Shown piece after piece: positions 34,201 through 47,225 of a stretch of DNA of 64,000 nt. Source of the DNA: Dipylidium caninum (taxonomy: Eukaryota > Platyhelminthes > Cestoda > Cyclophyllidea > Dipylidiidae); contig QEYB01000526.1 of assembly GCA_017562135.1 (NCBI GenBank), forward strand, positions 1 to 64,000, given 5' to 3'. A model generated the notes under the pieces. The model was not told where the DNA came from and did no database searches. It saw only the letters and a list, made by a program, of their open reading frames with translations. The number at the start of each line of letters is the position of its first letter. Positions within the stretch are counted from its first letter, which is position 1. The translations under genes were made by a program, and so were the position numbers.

Positions 34201-36088
34201 CATCACCGCATCCACGAGGCGGAAGGGCAATTGCCGTCGTCTGGTGAGAGAGGCGCTCTTCTGCGCCACTCGAATGTCCCCCGCCCTGCCCCCCTCGCGG
34301 CTGCCCTCCTCGCGCGTCTTCTCTCCCGTCCCCACTGGTAAAAGAGACCGCAGACGGGCCGGTGGAGTGACGTGCGCTGCGAGGGCACCTGAGGCATGCG
34401 CGACTGTGGAGACGATAGACGGTGGGTGATGGGGACTGCAGCAGACGAGGAGACGAAAGGAGTCTCGTCTGCCCCGGTGTCTGCACTCTTAACCCCGAAG
34501 ACATTTCTACTCCACTAATGCCTCTAGGATGCAACGCGCTGTTCTCCTTGACAACCGCGTTCGCCGTCTACTTCTTCAACCGGTGGAGAGGCCGTCTGTA
34601 GGCAGGAAGTGGAGAACTTACTTCCTCTTCTTTGCATCCACTCCACCTTCCCAAACCGCGGGTGTTTGAGAGGAGAGTGGAGTGGCTTGTTACGCCTAAT
34701 TTGGCGGCAATGGCATGGAACGAAATATGCACACACACACTCACACACACACACACTCCCGAAATAGGAGATTAACACGTCAAACTACTTGATGCGGTTG
34801 CGCGACAACAAGGGGGAGGAGGGGAGTTGACTCTGTGGAAGCACAAAAAACACGGCTTTGCACAACGCGATGGTGAGTGAATTGCGACTCATCATAAGGA
34901 CAGCCAAACGTGACAGTTGGCATGATGTGAGGGAGAACAGGAAGAATAACTTTTTAAGGCAATAACCTCCCCGTCGTCGTCTCCCGAGGAGAGGAGGCGG
35001 CTGTGGACTTTTCACAATTTCAATGGAATCCGATGTATTATAGTGGCCCGTAAAATAAAGTGGTTCAGTCGCGGATGTTATCTCTTGCTCAAGGTAACGA
35101 GTTCGGTTAATGATGTAGCGCCTTTAGCTGTCTATTATTCTAATCAAGAGACGAAAGAGCAAATAGTTAACAATCGGTATGTTTTCAGTGAAATATAATG
35201 AAGATAAGCAATACTCACGCAGCCTGTTCTGCGTTGGGGATAACTAGTGCTTGTAACATTCTCCTGGTATATTGAAAAAACATTAAAAGGTTTTTGATAT
35301 TACTGCTTTTTGGTATGCAAAGTCAAATGACCTCGTAGATTTCATGAAACATCCCAAGAACCTTTCCGAGATGAAGTGCCCTATTGTATCGTCAATCTTA
35401 CTACATGAATCAATCCCATTTTTGAAACGCATAATTCCTTTAAACTGTATCCAAAACTGTATAAGGCAACATAAGCATAAGGTAAAATGTCTTTTTCTAA
35501 CAACATCTAGGGCATAGGCGAAGAGCCCGCCGCTTGAGCCCTTTATTCAAGGTCTGAGCAAAACTTTACATAATAGAAAAGTTAAACAAGATTTTACTTG
35601 AAAATTTTTGTAAATCATGTATTTACACAACTCAAACTTATTTAAGGTTTTGAATATATTTAATGAACTTTATTTTTGCATTCAATTTTCTTGTTCTTGG
35701 ACATGCGTTTCTTAACAGTCATTAAGAAAACTGATATGCGTGTTCTAACTTACTCCATCGCCAAATTTTGAAACGTGTTGCATTCGATTCTAATTTTAAC
35801 TGTTTAGCGAAACCCTGTCACAAATAATTTTTGCTTACCTCATTAACTTTTTGTCTATCAAGTGAATGACATTCGTTAGTTTTTTTTGCAATTTGTTTAC
35901 TATTTGGATCTATCTATTCGAGTGTTTTATTAACCCTTAGCATTGGCAACAATTTTTTTTCGTTTATACACAAGCCTCTTTGTTATTTCCTTTCCGACCT
36001 AGTATAAACAATCGAGAAATCTCTCGTCTCATATATGTATATACTTTAATTTCAAATCATAAACAGTTCCAAAGTACATTTTGCACAT
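31231..36088. other. No confident gene; mixed-composition intergenic stretch
   Basis: Short open frames on both strands from 31.2 to 34.8 kb show no recognised domain. From about 35,030 to 36,090 the DNA is AT-rich and empty. A TTTCC repeat lies at 32,514-32,538 and a CA repeat at 34,729-34,757. Confidence 0.5.
34729..34757. repeat. CA dinucleotide microsatellite
   Basis: (CA)n interrupted by one TC, in intergenic DNA. Confidence 0.85.
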
Positions 36089-37342
36089 CTAGCTCTCTAC
36101 CTCTTCCGAGATAATTCCAGCAGTCGCTTCACATGAAATTGTACAACTTTGTTGCCTTTTTGGCAGCTTATTATTCATCTCTCGCAGCGAGTCACGACTT
36201 ACTCCATTCGTTTTGCTTCCACCAGGATTGATCGTGTACACACTGCCGGCATTTCTCTTTCCTCTTAAACACCATCGTCCAAGTAGTGCCTTACTCGTCG
36301 TTCTGAACTTGATAGAAAAGAGAGAGTAAAACACAAAATTCATGGTGGCGTTGATGAAGAGAAGAACGTTGGAAATATTTGAGAAGACAATAATGAAGGA
36401 GTAAAAATTTGCATCCGCAAGAATCTCCTCCGAAGTAAACACATTTGATATAATGTTAAGCACCGTGCTTGGTATTTGGAGAATTAGAAATGCTACCACA
36501 ATTGATATAAGCATTACTGTAATTCTATGCTGCTCACTGAACATGACTCGCCTCGTAGTGTTACTGCGCATTTGGGAGACAGCAACCGTGGTAGTTAAGC
36601 ATGATTGTGCTATTTTCACACCCGTCGATGCGTACTGCGCTTTCGGGTGCCGATCCTGATGCTCTTTTCCCAATGTCCATCTTTTGCGTTTGGCTTGTAT
36701 GCCTTTCCGAATGAGAAGAATGTTAAAAATAGTGAGCAGGAGAAAAGGTAAGATGACACATGATATTTGATTGATAAAGACATAGCCGAAAGCTGTGAGG
36801 ATCTTTTGATACTCTGAATCTTCCACGATATACTCGCCATCGGGGACAATAGTTCCATTTTCGTCAAGAGGCGGTGTCACTTTTCGTTGAAGGAAATCAG
36901 GAAATGTTACAATGAAGGTAACCGCACACACTATGCACACAATTCGTTTCGCCTTTCCCCGGGTGCACACGCGATGGCCAAAAATGGGGAATGAGATGTT
37001 TATAAAGCGTTCGATAGTAAAACTGACGGTCAGCCAAGTGGTAATGTTACTGAATAGGTTAGCAGTTCCGTGAATTATTGGCACAGCCAGCATATATATC
37101 CGCATTGTAAAAAATGTTTTGTAAATATGGAGGCTGAATAGGAGAGAATACGTGAGATAAATCAAATCTGAAGCTGATACGGCCGTTAAGTAGACATTGG
37201 TCGAGGACTTCATCCATGATCGTGTCAACACAATAATGTTTATGATGTTGACCACAATTCCCGTGGTGCATATGATAGGAGTGAGGATTTTAGCACATAT
37301 CAGGCGAGCAAAATATATCCTCTCTCTGTAGATGGCATCCAT
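36089..37342 (-). CDS. Rhodopsin-family neuropeptide receptor (FMRFamide-receptor-like), intronless
   Basis: A single open frame of 417 residues with seven hydrophobic helices at about residues 17-38, 50-72, 84-112, 136-152, 195-220, 283-305 and 318-345. Family marks are TGIVVNIINIIVLTRS in TM1, NVYLTAVSASDLIYL in TM2, SFTIERFINISFPI at the end of TM3 (ERF in place of DRY), a long third intracellular loop (about 220-280), ILQIPS in TM6 and NATMNFVFYSLFSIKFR in TM7 (NxxxNFxFY in place of NPxxY). The IERFI..PI and NATMNF patterns are typical of invertebrate FMRFamide/peptide receptors. It should act at the plasma membrane through G proteins; the ligand cannot be inferred. The N-terminus is very short (about 16 residues) and has no N-glycosylation site; the NGT sequon is in extracellular loop 2. 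It is the only clearly intronless gene in the window. Confidence 0.9.
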   Translation of the reverse strand: MDAIYRERIYFARLICAKILTPIICTTGIVVNIINIIVLTRSWMKSSTNVYLTAVSASDLIYLTYSLLFSLHIYKTFFTMRIYMLAVPIIHGTANLFSNITTWLTVSFTIERFINISFPIFGHRVCTRGKAKRIVCIVCAVTFIVTFPDFLQRKVTPPLDENGTIVPDGEYIVEDSEYQKILTAFGYVFINQISCVILPFLLLTIFNILLIRKGIQAKRKRWTLGKEHQDRHPKAQYASTGVKIAQSCLTTTVAVSQMRSNTTRRVMFSEQHRITVMLISIVVAFLILQIPSTVLNIISNVFTSEEILADANFYSFIIVFSNISNVLLFINATMNFVFYSLFSIKFRTTSKALLGRWCLRGKRNAGSVYTINPGGSKTNGVSRDSLREMNNKLPKRQQSCTISCEATAGIISEEVES

Positions 37343-37399
37343 TTATGATGCAAGTGTTATGAGAAGATAAATTTCGTTTTTACATAAAACGGTTACGTG

Positions 37400-37457
37400 A
37401 TTGGCTGCCCCAAAAGCCAATGAAAATTCATATCGCGCGAGGTCAAAAGCTCATTGG
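37400..37457 (-). promoter_or_regulatory. CCAAT-box cluster upstream of the GPCR
   Basis: Three CCAAT pentamers occur in 58 bp just 5' of the receptor start: ATTGG at 37,400-37,404, CCAAT at 37,417-37,421 and ATTGG at 37,453-37,457. Alternating orientation and close spacing suggest NF-Y-type promoter elements. No clear TATA box lies between them and the start codon. Confidence 0.45.
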
Positions 37458-40134
37458 CTCGTCCATTGCAATGCGGTCTGGCGCATTATAATACCAACAA
37501 ATTCGCTTAACACGCCGCGGTGAAGATCAAAAATCAGATTAAAACTGGGGGATTAATGTTATCTGTAGGGAACAAAGTGGAGAAGAGAGTATTTTTTGGA
37601 AATACACAGATTCTCACAATTAATTAACTCGATAGTCGTGTCCGCTGACAGTCGACACTTAAATTGCCGTTCTTCCTATTTCGGTCATTTGAAGGACTAA
37701 TCCGTGTGGCCTGCCGAAGATTGGTAGACTCAGTCCATTACTAAAAAGAAGACTGTAATGTGGAGGGCGAGTATTCACATCTTCGACCCCTCCTTCCGTC
37801 AACTGCCAGCCACAATTTTTGCACCGACCTGCCCTGAGCAAATGCTTCAAGCTCCCCACAGCTGCGAAAAGCCCGTTAGCTGAAATTCGTCGCCACCCTC
37901 TTCTCCACTCAACTGTAAAATTGGCCTCAGGGGGACGGATCCATTGACACAAATGAGATTCGCGATATGACAAAAAACAGTGATGATGATTACTTGCCGC
38001 TGTTCCACTTCCCCGACTATAATTGTTAACAGGGAGACGATAAAGTTCCTCTCGCCTGTGCGTTTGGATTATTAGCATCCTCCGACAAACGGCCTATAAA
38101 AGACTCTTTTTGATAGCATTTGTCCTTGATACAAAAGTCTCCCTCGCTGAGAGTGTCCGGCCGCACGGCGAAGACTGTCAACGAGGGAGGGGGGGCGGCG
38201 GAGGGGCGGAAGGGCGATGGCGGGGGTTATTTCGGGCGGATTTAGGGGAGAACTAATCCGTTGGGGGCTAAAATTAGCTACGCGTCTAAGGCCGAAAGTG
38301 TAGCAGGCCCTGGAAATCGTGGGCGCAGCCCATCCGGGGGGGTGAAATCGCGTCTGTCGGGAGGTGCACCCCATCGCCTCCACTTTGATTCGAGGCTGAG
38401 CACCTTGCGAGGCGGTTTCACGTCGGAAGCGCCCCCGACGGAAGGATTTCAAGCAGGCGCTGCCTCCTCCTTCATAAATTTGCCCAATAGTGGAGTCTTT
38501 TAATGCAGACGAAGATGGCTTCCATGGGCTTTTGGGGTCCGTCAAGTCCACCTTTCGCGACTTCCTCGGGGTCGGCCTCAGCGCAGGGCGGGCAGCAGGG
38601 AAATCCTCTTTGCATTTTCACTGTTCCACGTAGCCCCACGAGGTGATGCGTTTTTTGCCTGCAGGCGGTGGGGCGAGAGGCGCCTCGAGGGCAAAATCGT
38701 CCCGCCGACCAAATCGCAAGCTTTAATTCATGATTTTGACGTTAGTTTGTTTGTCGCTAAGACGATTTTCAGCTTCACGACGAGGAGACGCTGGGCCGGG
38801 CAGACGAGCGTCGGGGAGGCGTTGATGGACGCGGCTGCCATTCGGGGGGGGGGGGAGCAAATCCATCCAAAACACGCCAGCCAGCGTTGGCGTGAGTTGC
38901 CGTGGCAAGAATGGAAGCAGTTGGTGTGGTTGCCACGCCGAGACCGCGTGGAAAAGCGTCGCCTGTCAAGTGGCCCCCGTGACACACCCTCTGAGATGCC
39001 AAAAATCCTTCAAAATCCACGTCCCCCGCCACCTTCCGTCCATGGAGGCGGCCGAGGAGTCGCCCGCCGCGTGGGACGAGACAAAAGAACCGCCCCCGGG
39101 CAAAGTTAAGTGGGGTGGGAGAAGAAAGACGCGCGGGCACGCGGGCGATCTGCGCAAGACTGTCGTCTAAGCGCCTCCACGGAGGAGGAGAACGCCGCGA
39201 AACTAAATGGAGGCGTGGCAAAGGGGAGGCGAGAAGGCAGGCGGCTACGCAGACGTTCCGGCAGGCATTCACAGGCGGGAGGACCGCGCGGGGACAGGGA
39301 GAAGGGGAAGGCGACGCTGTTTCGCCACGTGGAGGACTGCACAAGCGAAGAGGGCGAAGCGACACTCCCAAGTCAAGTGGGCGCCCCTCGGCGCCGCCAT
39401 TTCCGCTCTCCTCCGGGTGTCGGCCTCTGCCCCGTCGCGCGGAGTGTCGACGGCGTCTTTCCCGTCTTCACTGGCCGTTGGCAGAAGTCCGGTCGGGGGG
39501 GGGGCGGGGGGGCAGTGGCAGAGAAGCCTCATCTCCACCGCCTCCCGCCTCCTCCGCCTTCGCATTGACTGCCGGAGGGGGGCGAGTGGCCGCCACCGCG
39601 GGGCCCCGGCAGACCGCGTTTCTCTGTGACAGCGAGGATTTTTGGCTCACCGCCGCAACAAAATCATCCCTGTCAATTTGGCCTCCGCCTCCCTCCTCCC
39701 TCCTCCCTCCTCCCTCCTGCCTCTCGGTGGTGCGTGTCGCTACGAGACCGACTGGCTTCGCTCGAGGCGGTCACGAGACATTCCACGCCTGGGGGCTGCG
39801 ACCACTCGAGTCCCGTTTGCCGAGACGCAATTCGACATCCGCCGAACATGGTGTCCTGCGGAGCGACGACGAAGACCGAGCGACTTCGCGCCACGTGCGA
39901 GACAGCAGATTCGCCCGAGGGGGAGCTCGGCGTTTTTCTTATCGCGCCACGAGAATTTGTTTTTATCGCCCGAGGAGAGTCCTCCAACTTACTGCCTCCA
40001 CCAGCCGTCCGCCGCCCCCTCGCGCCCCGCCCCGCCCGCACCGCCTCGCCGCCCCTTCGCGCCCCGGTCCCATAATTCCTCCTCTTCCACGGTCCCGTGT
40101 TTGACCTGATTAATGCGTCTGTGACGTGCAAAAG

Positions 40135-40165
40135 GCAGCAGCAGCAGCAGCAGCGGCAGCGGCAG
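40135..40165. repeat. CAG trinucleotide repeat
   Basis: About ten CAG/CGG units inside the GC-rich region. Confidence 0.85.
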
Positions 40166-42128
40166 ACCAACCGACCGCGCCGACGGAGAAGGAGGCGCCA
40201 AGTGCGCGGGAGCAGTGGCCGACGATTTGGCGCTCGGCGGCGTCCCCTTCACCTCCGCGGGTCGACGAATCGCCGCGTTGAGGTGGAATTCGCGGAGGCG
40301 GAGGGGACGAAACGACGAGCCAATGAGCCACTTGACGTGTTTAGGTTTTTTTTCTTACAAGGTGTCCCAACATCCGCCTTCCTCGTGCGACGAGCGACGC
40401 GCAAGTTTTCTGTCCGCTTGAAATCTGCCTCCTCCTCCTCCTCCTCCTCCTCCTCGGTTCCAGCCAATCGCCTTCCAGTCGTGCTGCGGGCGGGTTTCGG
40501 GGTCCGCAGCCTCCCGTCCGCCTTCTTCCCCGCCGCGTCGGACTGGCGACGCCGCGCAGCCGCCCGCCCAACGCCCGGGCAGCCCAGCGCCCCGATTGTG
40601 GGCTGCCCCAACCAGTGCGTTCGCGTGGGAATTCGGTCCTGCGGCCCCGCCTCGCCGACAACAAGGAGAAGATGACATTTTTGACTTCGCACGCGCCTCC
40701 GACGCCTCAGCCGCCGGGTTGGGAACGCGTTTCGCCCGAAAGCGGTCGAGTGACGTGGAAGTTGTGCGTCTTCGGAGGAACATCAGTTGACAGTCGGTCC
40801 TTCGACTCCTTCCACTGGCCGCGGTTGGCCGCCGATGATAAACCAGCTTTGCCGCGCGCGCACCAAAGACGGACTGCGTCGAAGGGGTGGAGGAGGCCGC
40901 TCGCGTGGAAGGCGACGAGAGGTTCCAGTCAGCCCGAAGGGCCAAAATGCCCACTGCCGGAGCGGCCGCGGCGCATTTCCGCGCGGTGAGGCCACGCGGA
41001 GGGAGACGAGGACGCAAGTTGGGCGGCGAAGACATCGGAGGTGGGAGAACACCTCAGTCGCTGCTCCCGACTCGAGAGAGGAGGTGCTCGTCACCTCGCG
41101 TCGTGCCTCACGCGCTCTCGCTCCTCGTCCCCGACCTCGCCGACGACCGTCTCGTCGACTGCAGCGTTGGACGCTGCAGTCGGTCTTTTGGCGACGTCTT
41201 CCAGGCGTCTTTTTGCCAGAGCGGACGTATCGCTGCCTCGCAGGTGACCGCGTGACCCACCTCGCCTTATCGCCTCTCCAGGAAGCGCGGACGCGTCGGT
41301 GGCCGAAGAGCTCGTCACGGGACGAGTGGTGTCTGGACCGACCTCGTCGTCCGCGACATCACGTCGACGCCTCGGAGCCGGCGCAGCTGCAGCCGCGTGG
41401 CCGGCGGGGATATCTCGCTCTTCTCTTCTCGCCCCGCCTCTTCCCCCAACGCCCACAGCTCCATCGCGCCTCGCCTCGCCTCGCCGCCCCGTCGCGGCTT
41501 CCGCGGCCCCAACTCCTCGCTGTCCAGTGTCCGCGGAGCTCCGGCGTGCGACCGGTGGGCGGCGAACACTCCCGTCCTCCTCGCCACACCGTCGCGACTC
41601 GGCCGGGCTCCCCGCGACGCCTTCTTCGTCGTCTCTGTCCTCGGCGGTCGCGCTCCACCACTCGAAAATTCGCCGTCATCTTTTCAACCCGTCGCCCGCG
41701 CCGAACGTCGTCTTCCGCGTCCGAAGGTCTTCTTCCTCCTCTCGCCGCCGCGCAAATTTCCTCACGCAACGTCCCCGCGGCCGCCTCTCTTCACTCGTAT
41801 TCCTCCTCCACACCAGCTCCTCTTTCCTCCCCTCCTGAAGGCTCGGCGACGAAATTTCTCCTCGCAAATCCCCGTCCGAGATGTCATTTTCCCCACTTAT
41901 TGCACCTTGGGTCGCGAAAATTTGTTTCTCCGAAGACATTTTGTTTATTTCGCCCGGCCCGACAGACGACCCGTCCGCTGCACCGCCACCTCTGCCTCCT
42001 CAGCGGGCGGAAGGCGTCCGGAGACGTGGAAGTGCGACGGTTTGGGCGCCTTCGAGGATGCGACTGGCTCCACTTCACCAAGCAGCTTCACCGGCCGCCT
42101 TCATCTCGACCGCTTCAACTATCACCTC

Positions 42129-42171
42129 TCGGCTCGGCTCGGCTCGGGCTCGGCTCGGCTCGGCTCGGCTC
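42129..42171. repeat. GGCTC pentanucleotide microsatellite
   Basis: About eight copies of GGCTC with one interruption. Confidence 0.9.
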
Positions 42172-45100
42172 GATCCTCCGACGACCGCCCCACCGCCTCC
42201 TCCTTCCTCTTCCTCTGACGCGCGATGACAGCGACGCGCGCAACTGTCATTTGTCCGATGCAAAGCGACTGTCTCTCCTCGCAAAAATGAGCTTCTCCTG
42301 CCTCCTTTTTTGCCTCCGTCGACATCTCCTCCAACTCTTCCCCCTCGACGCCCTCGGATCTTTCAGCCGGTTGGAAGTTCTGCACCAAAATTTCCCCCTG
42401 CGTCCCTATGGTCTGTCATGTGACATAATTTTTTTACAAAATTGAGTAGTTCTGAAAAGTCGGACACGTGACCGTCGGTGGACGCGGATGCCGAACCCCC
42501 TCGGCCTGCTCTTCCGCTTCGCCAGTCACGCTTGCGCCTCGCGACGTCTCCGCCGTCTCTTTGCGAACGGGGCAGAAGACCGGCAGGAGGAGGCGAGGGG
42601 AGACGCGGACGTCGGCGGGGGGCGGGGGGCGGGCGCGGCGAACCGGAAGGATTCATTCTCCAAAGCCTTCCACGTCCAGAAAAGACGCGGAAGGCCAGGG
42701 CGAGGGAATTTGCTGTGTCGAGTCGGTAGGAGAAGCGCCACCGCCGTCTCGTCTGCCTCCGCGACCCCGCGGCGCCGCGCCGCGCCGCGCCGCTCCTCGC
42801 CGAGTCGGGACTCCTTCACGGCGACTCGAGGCGTCCTGGCCGCGATCTTGAGGCAAACAACCGAGAATTCCACTGGCGAAATCGCTCGACGCCGAATGTC
42901 CAGCCATCCGTCGGTCTGTCGTTTGTATTGTCGGCGGTCGAGCGGACGTCGCACGCCGTCTTCCCCGCCACTGAGGACCTCGGGGACGCCGGCCTCATCG
43001 CCGCCGCGAAGAGGGCAAGAGGAGAAGCCCTGACCGCCCCGAACCGCCCGCAGCCCACGAGGGTGAGCGATTTTGGGGATTTTAGTCTTTCCCGGCTCGG
43101 AATCCCCGACGCCCGCGCGGCAGATGATGCCGCCCGACACGTCGCCGAGGCAGGAGTCCGCCGTCACCACTTCGTCGGGTCTGCGGAGCCTCGAGACAAA
43201 CACCACCGCCGCCGCCAGACTCGGAGAAACGCCGCGGCCGCGACGGAGGGCGGCGCCGGCCGAGTCCGCCCGCCCGCCCGCCCGCTCGAGGAGGAGGAAG
43301 AGGAGGAGGCGACTTCGCCACCTCCCCGGCGGAGCCGCACACTCTTCGTAAAGTGGACGAACCCTTCAAGCCTTAAATTTCCACTTGTCACTTGTAAAAT
43401 TCTGACTAATTTTCAGCGTAACAGAGAAAAATTCTCCGGCGGCGCGAAAACCCATTTGCTAATTAAAACAAGGCTGTTTAACTTCTCCACCTCGGCCATT
43501 TGTAGCGCCTTTTCTTCTACTTCTTTTTTCCCCTGGTCCCATCCACCCTCAGAGCACTCGGAAATTTCGTTTTACATGACTTTTGCTTCTGCGTCCAGCC
43601 AAGAGTGGGGCAGAACTGGAAGCCTTTGAACTTTTACGTTGTGGAGGTGAACGTCCGCCGCTCCCCGCGTCGGCTGCTTCGCCGCGGTCGGACGGGGAGT
43701 TCGCGGCTCCGCCAGTTTCCACCTCCGCGGACGCCGCACTCAGCCGTCGAGGAGCAAGTCGTCGCGCTCCTCCAGCCCTCCCCCTGGCGGATCGCGGAAC
43801 ACCACACGGTGCTCCGCTTCCACGCGGCGAATCCGTCCAGGGCAAGTGGGTTCCCGGGCTTAGCGGGGGGATCTCGTCGAACGCGGTTTCGTGCGTCGGT
43901 CGAGTCCTGAAGTCCTCACTCCCGCCAAAGTCCTTCAACTCCGCGAGGCAGATGTTTTTCTCTCGCCTTGTTGGGACGTCAAAGCCTCCGAGGTCCTCTG
44001 GACCAACTGGGCCTTCTCCGCGCCCCCAGCGGCCAACGGATTCGGGGGAGATATCGGGCGGTGAAGACGTCCAAGTCGCCGCTTAAGGCGGACCGTCGGG
44101 AGGCGCGAGAATTTCATCCAAGAGAGAGTTTCTCGTGAGGCGGACAGCCAGCAGCTCGGCGCGAAAGTGGCCGCAGTCGAGCTCGTCTGCGCCTCGTCGC
44201 CAAGCGGAAAGTTTTGCTGGCATTTTGCCCCGTGACTGGCAGACAAACAACCACTCCATCGTTTTCGCTCGACTGGCCGAACAAACTTAGCCATACGGAA
44301 AAGTCGCCTCTTGTAGCGCTCTCCGCCCCTCCTCGGGCAGCTTCTTCTTCTTCCTCCTCCCTCCGACTGGGGAATTCTAATTAACTCGTTTCCCCTTCAC
44401 GCCTCAGCGCGCACCTCCTCGTCGCCGTCCTCGTCCTCGTCCCTCGAAGAGGCGCCGCGGTGACGAGTCGACGCCTCGCCCGCCAGTCGGTGGCCGCCTC
44501 GACGACGTGGGACTCGTCAATCGCCCCTTTGCGAGTGGGCGGTGAACTCGCCGCCCGCTTTAAACTGAGGACAGTCGTCTCCGCCCTGAAACTGGCCTCG
44601 GGACGAAACTCGGCTCCCCGACCTCATCGTGTGTGTGTGTTTGCTTGTGTTTGTGCCCGGGGGGAGGGTGGGGGGGGGGGCGGGAGGAGGATAATTCGGG
44701 CCGTGTCAGTCAAATGGGGCTGTAAAATGTAAATTTCCCTCGGAAATAAGCGACCTTCACCCGAATCGTGCGCCCCTTCGTGTGGTGAATGCGCGCCAGG
44801 ACACGGCGGCCTCCGACGAAGACGCGGGCGGGGCGGCGGGGAATTCGGACGGAAAGGCGTGGCGTGAGGAGAATTGAGCCACCTTGCCGCCTCCCCGTCC
44901 GCCTCCCTTTGGCCTCGCGTTAACCGGCCTGGTGGGACTGACTGGCCGGAAGGCTGCAGACCCATAAAAAAAGAGTTTACTTTTAAACTTCAATCTTGGA
45001 ATTGTTGTGATTGCCGGCTCAAATGTACCATTTAGAAACATCCTAAGGGGAAATTCGAAGTAATTATTAGCTTCTAACTGCCTATTGCTGCGTCTACGCG

Positions 45101-45417
45101 TCTCTCTGGACACATAAACTTCATTTGGTCGCTGCGCAGTGCGGTGGTCTGCCATGTTCGTGGGACTTCGCCGGTGACTTTGAAGGGTGTGTTTTTCCCC
45201 CTATTGTTTTTCTCTCGGAACGCGATTTCGGGCCGCATACACCAACATCACTGCTTGACAGTGCGCTTGTCAACTTTTTCCCACATTCTCTCCGTAGTCA
45301 ACCCTTCAAACCGCTCGATTGTTGACAACGACACGGAGTCTACTAACAGGCATTTAAGTAGTATTGCACTCCGTTGAGCGACTTTAAAAAGAACGCATTA
45401 ACAACGATCTGATCAGT

Positions 45418-45459
45418 TAGGGGCCTTTTTTGCCCAAAAGGAGGCTTTTCAAGGCCCCT
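45418..45459. other. Inverted repeat able to form a hairpin
   Basis: AGGGGCCTT (45,418-45,426) is the exact complement of AAGGCCCCT (45,451-45,459). The 24-nt loop contains a second shorter GCCC/AAAAG-type pairing. It lies in intergenic DNA at the edge of the GC-rich region. No RNA family is suggested. Confidence 0.4.
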
Positions 45460-47225
45460 TGGCCAATAAACTCGGACAAAGAAGTGTCTTGTGCGCAATT
45501 AATTTGGATTTAATCAGCCCCTCGCCTGACTGGCGCGAAATGTCGTCGCCTCGTCTTGACAAGTGACGTGATTTTATGTCACTCTCGTTGATTCACCCCA
45601 CTAGCCCTTCCTTCTGTCATTGTCCGTCACGTTTTTGACACGAATCTCTCTTCTGCCACCTTAAACTCGCCTCCGCTTTTCTCACTTTCTACGCTCCCAC
45701 CGAAGAGGCCTTCGCGGTGTTGAATTTTCCCTGCTCACCTCCTCCCCGCTCTCTCCCTTTCTCGCCGCCTCCTCTTCCCCGCATCCACGAGGTGGAGCGC
45801 CTTCACCGACTGGGGAGGACGATTAGTTGGGCCTTTTGACTGCAATAATGTCGCATTGGAACGAGGGCGAAATGCCAGTTCCTCGGCCACCGGCCCAGTC
45901 CACGCCGTGTGCTGCCTGTCCGTCGTCAACGGGCCTGCGCCTCCGCGGTTCGCGCCACGCCGAGGGCTGCGCTGGCCGTGGAACGGGCTGAAAACCCAAC
46001 GTCGAGGCCTCGACAAGTGTGTCGGCTTCCATTTGAAGAGCGTCGAGAAAGTTAAAATCGCCAGTGCATGGAGCCAACTCCTGCCGATCTGCGGTCTCCA
46101 GACAACGCGCCCCCGCTCGACTTCTGGTGAGCCGCAGGAAGGTATTTTCGTCGTTTTGTTTTCGGTCGCATCCGCCTTCGCCTTGTCGTCCGAGTTGGTC
46201 CGCCTGTCGTCAGTGGCTTTTTTTCCTTATCCGTTGAACGCGGTGCATTTCTCTGCCTCTTGACGCAAACACCGTGGAAGAATAGTCGTTTTTTGCGGTC
46301 ACGACGACGGTATCCGCCGCTAAGGCACTTCGGCGGGGTACGGGAGCTCGTCTTCCCACGGAGGAACTTCACAAAGTCGAACGAACGTTCGCAAGAAGCG
46401 TTCCGTGGCAATGACGGCTTTCAACAGACTTTAGCACAGAGGCGCGTTTGTCGGGCGAGGAGACCCTCCACAGCGATGAATCTTGTCGTCATTTCCGTCC
46501 AATTCGCCAGACGCCCACGTCCATGTCCACGCGGGAGACCCACGTGACGGGAAGAGTTGGGCCGGCGGCGGCGGCGGGCAGAAAGACCTTCTTCCGCACG
46601 TCCAACCTGCTGCGGACGCCTAGAAATCTCTCTTCCCTCGCCGCTCTCCCGAGATCATCGAGGACAACCCAACCGCGTGCACTCGTGGCTGACTTTGACA
46701 AACACCTCCGTCCGCTGGCGGCAACAACCTCGACGTCGTCCCCCACCAGCAGGCAACCTGCCTCGTTAACCGCCTCAAAGGACGCTGCCGTCCACGGCAC
46801 CAGCGGAGGAGCATTCCGCGTTATCCACCCCGCTGTCCGCCGCCTCTGCCCTTGCATCAAGAGTTTAATCTTTTATTTGTGAGGATGAAAAAGTGGCAGT
46901 TAGAGTTAATTAAGGCTCCACGCCCCTCCGGTTGCGCATTTTTAGGAGGTCGACTGGTTGGGCGAGAGGACCGGCCTCTCCGCCGCGGCCACATGCCACG
47001 CCTCTGCGTGTACGTGGGAAGGTCCCGACTCCGCCGGGGGGGAAACGACATCGCCGTGGCGACGCGGAGGTCGGCGCGGCGCGGCAGGACAGCGGGGCGG
47101 CAGGCTGTCCGGATGATGAATGCGCGGCCCTCGTTTGTCCATGGAACGCCTTGACGAGGACGGTCCGCCAAGGCAAACTGCCAAACCTCCCTCACGAGAG
47201 TGCTCCAACCGTCTCACGCTTTTAA

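Larger units (their letters stand above)
38100..47225. other. 9 kb GC-rich, CpG-rich region with no supportable gene
   Basis: The stretch is visibly dense in CG, CCG, CTC and poly-G runs. It yields many long overlapping open frames on both strands because stop codons are rare at this composition. Their products are Arg/Pro/Ser/Ala-rich and lack any recognisable domain. Simple repeats include poly-G at 38,847, CAG at 40,135-40,165, CTC at 40,428-40,455, GGCTC at 42,129-42,171 and poly-G near 44,669. The region may be regulatory or a non-coding transcript locus. I see no real coding gene. Confidence 0.6.

Noticed and set aside
33240..34540. Minus-strand open frames with some non-low-complexity stretches (for example near 34,050 and 33,900)
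   Set aside because: No family recognised, neighbouring pieces are in different frames, and no pair of splice sites joins them convincingly.
38747..43629. Many long overlapping open frames (100-550 codons) in the GC-rich region
   Set aside because: Stop codons are scarce at this GC content. The translations are Arg/Pro/Ser/Ala-rich on both strands at once, with no domain, no splice logic and no start context.
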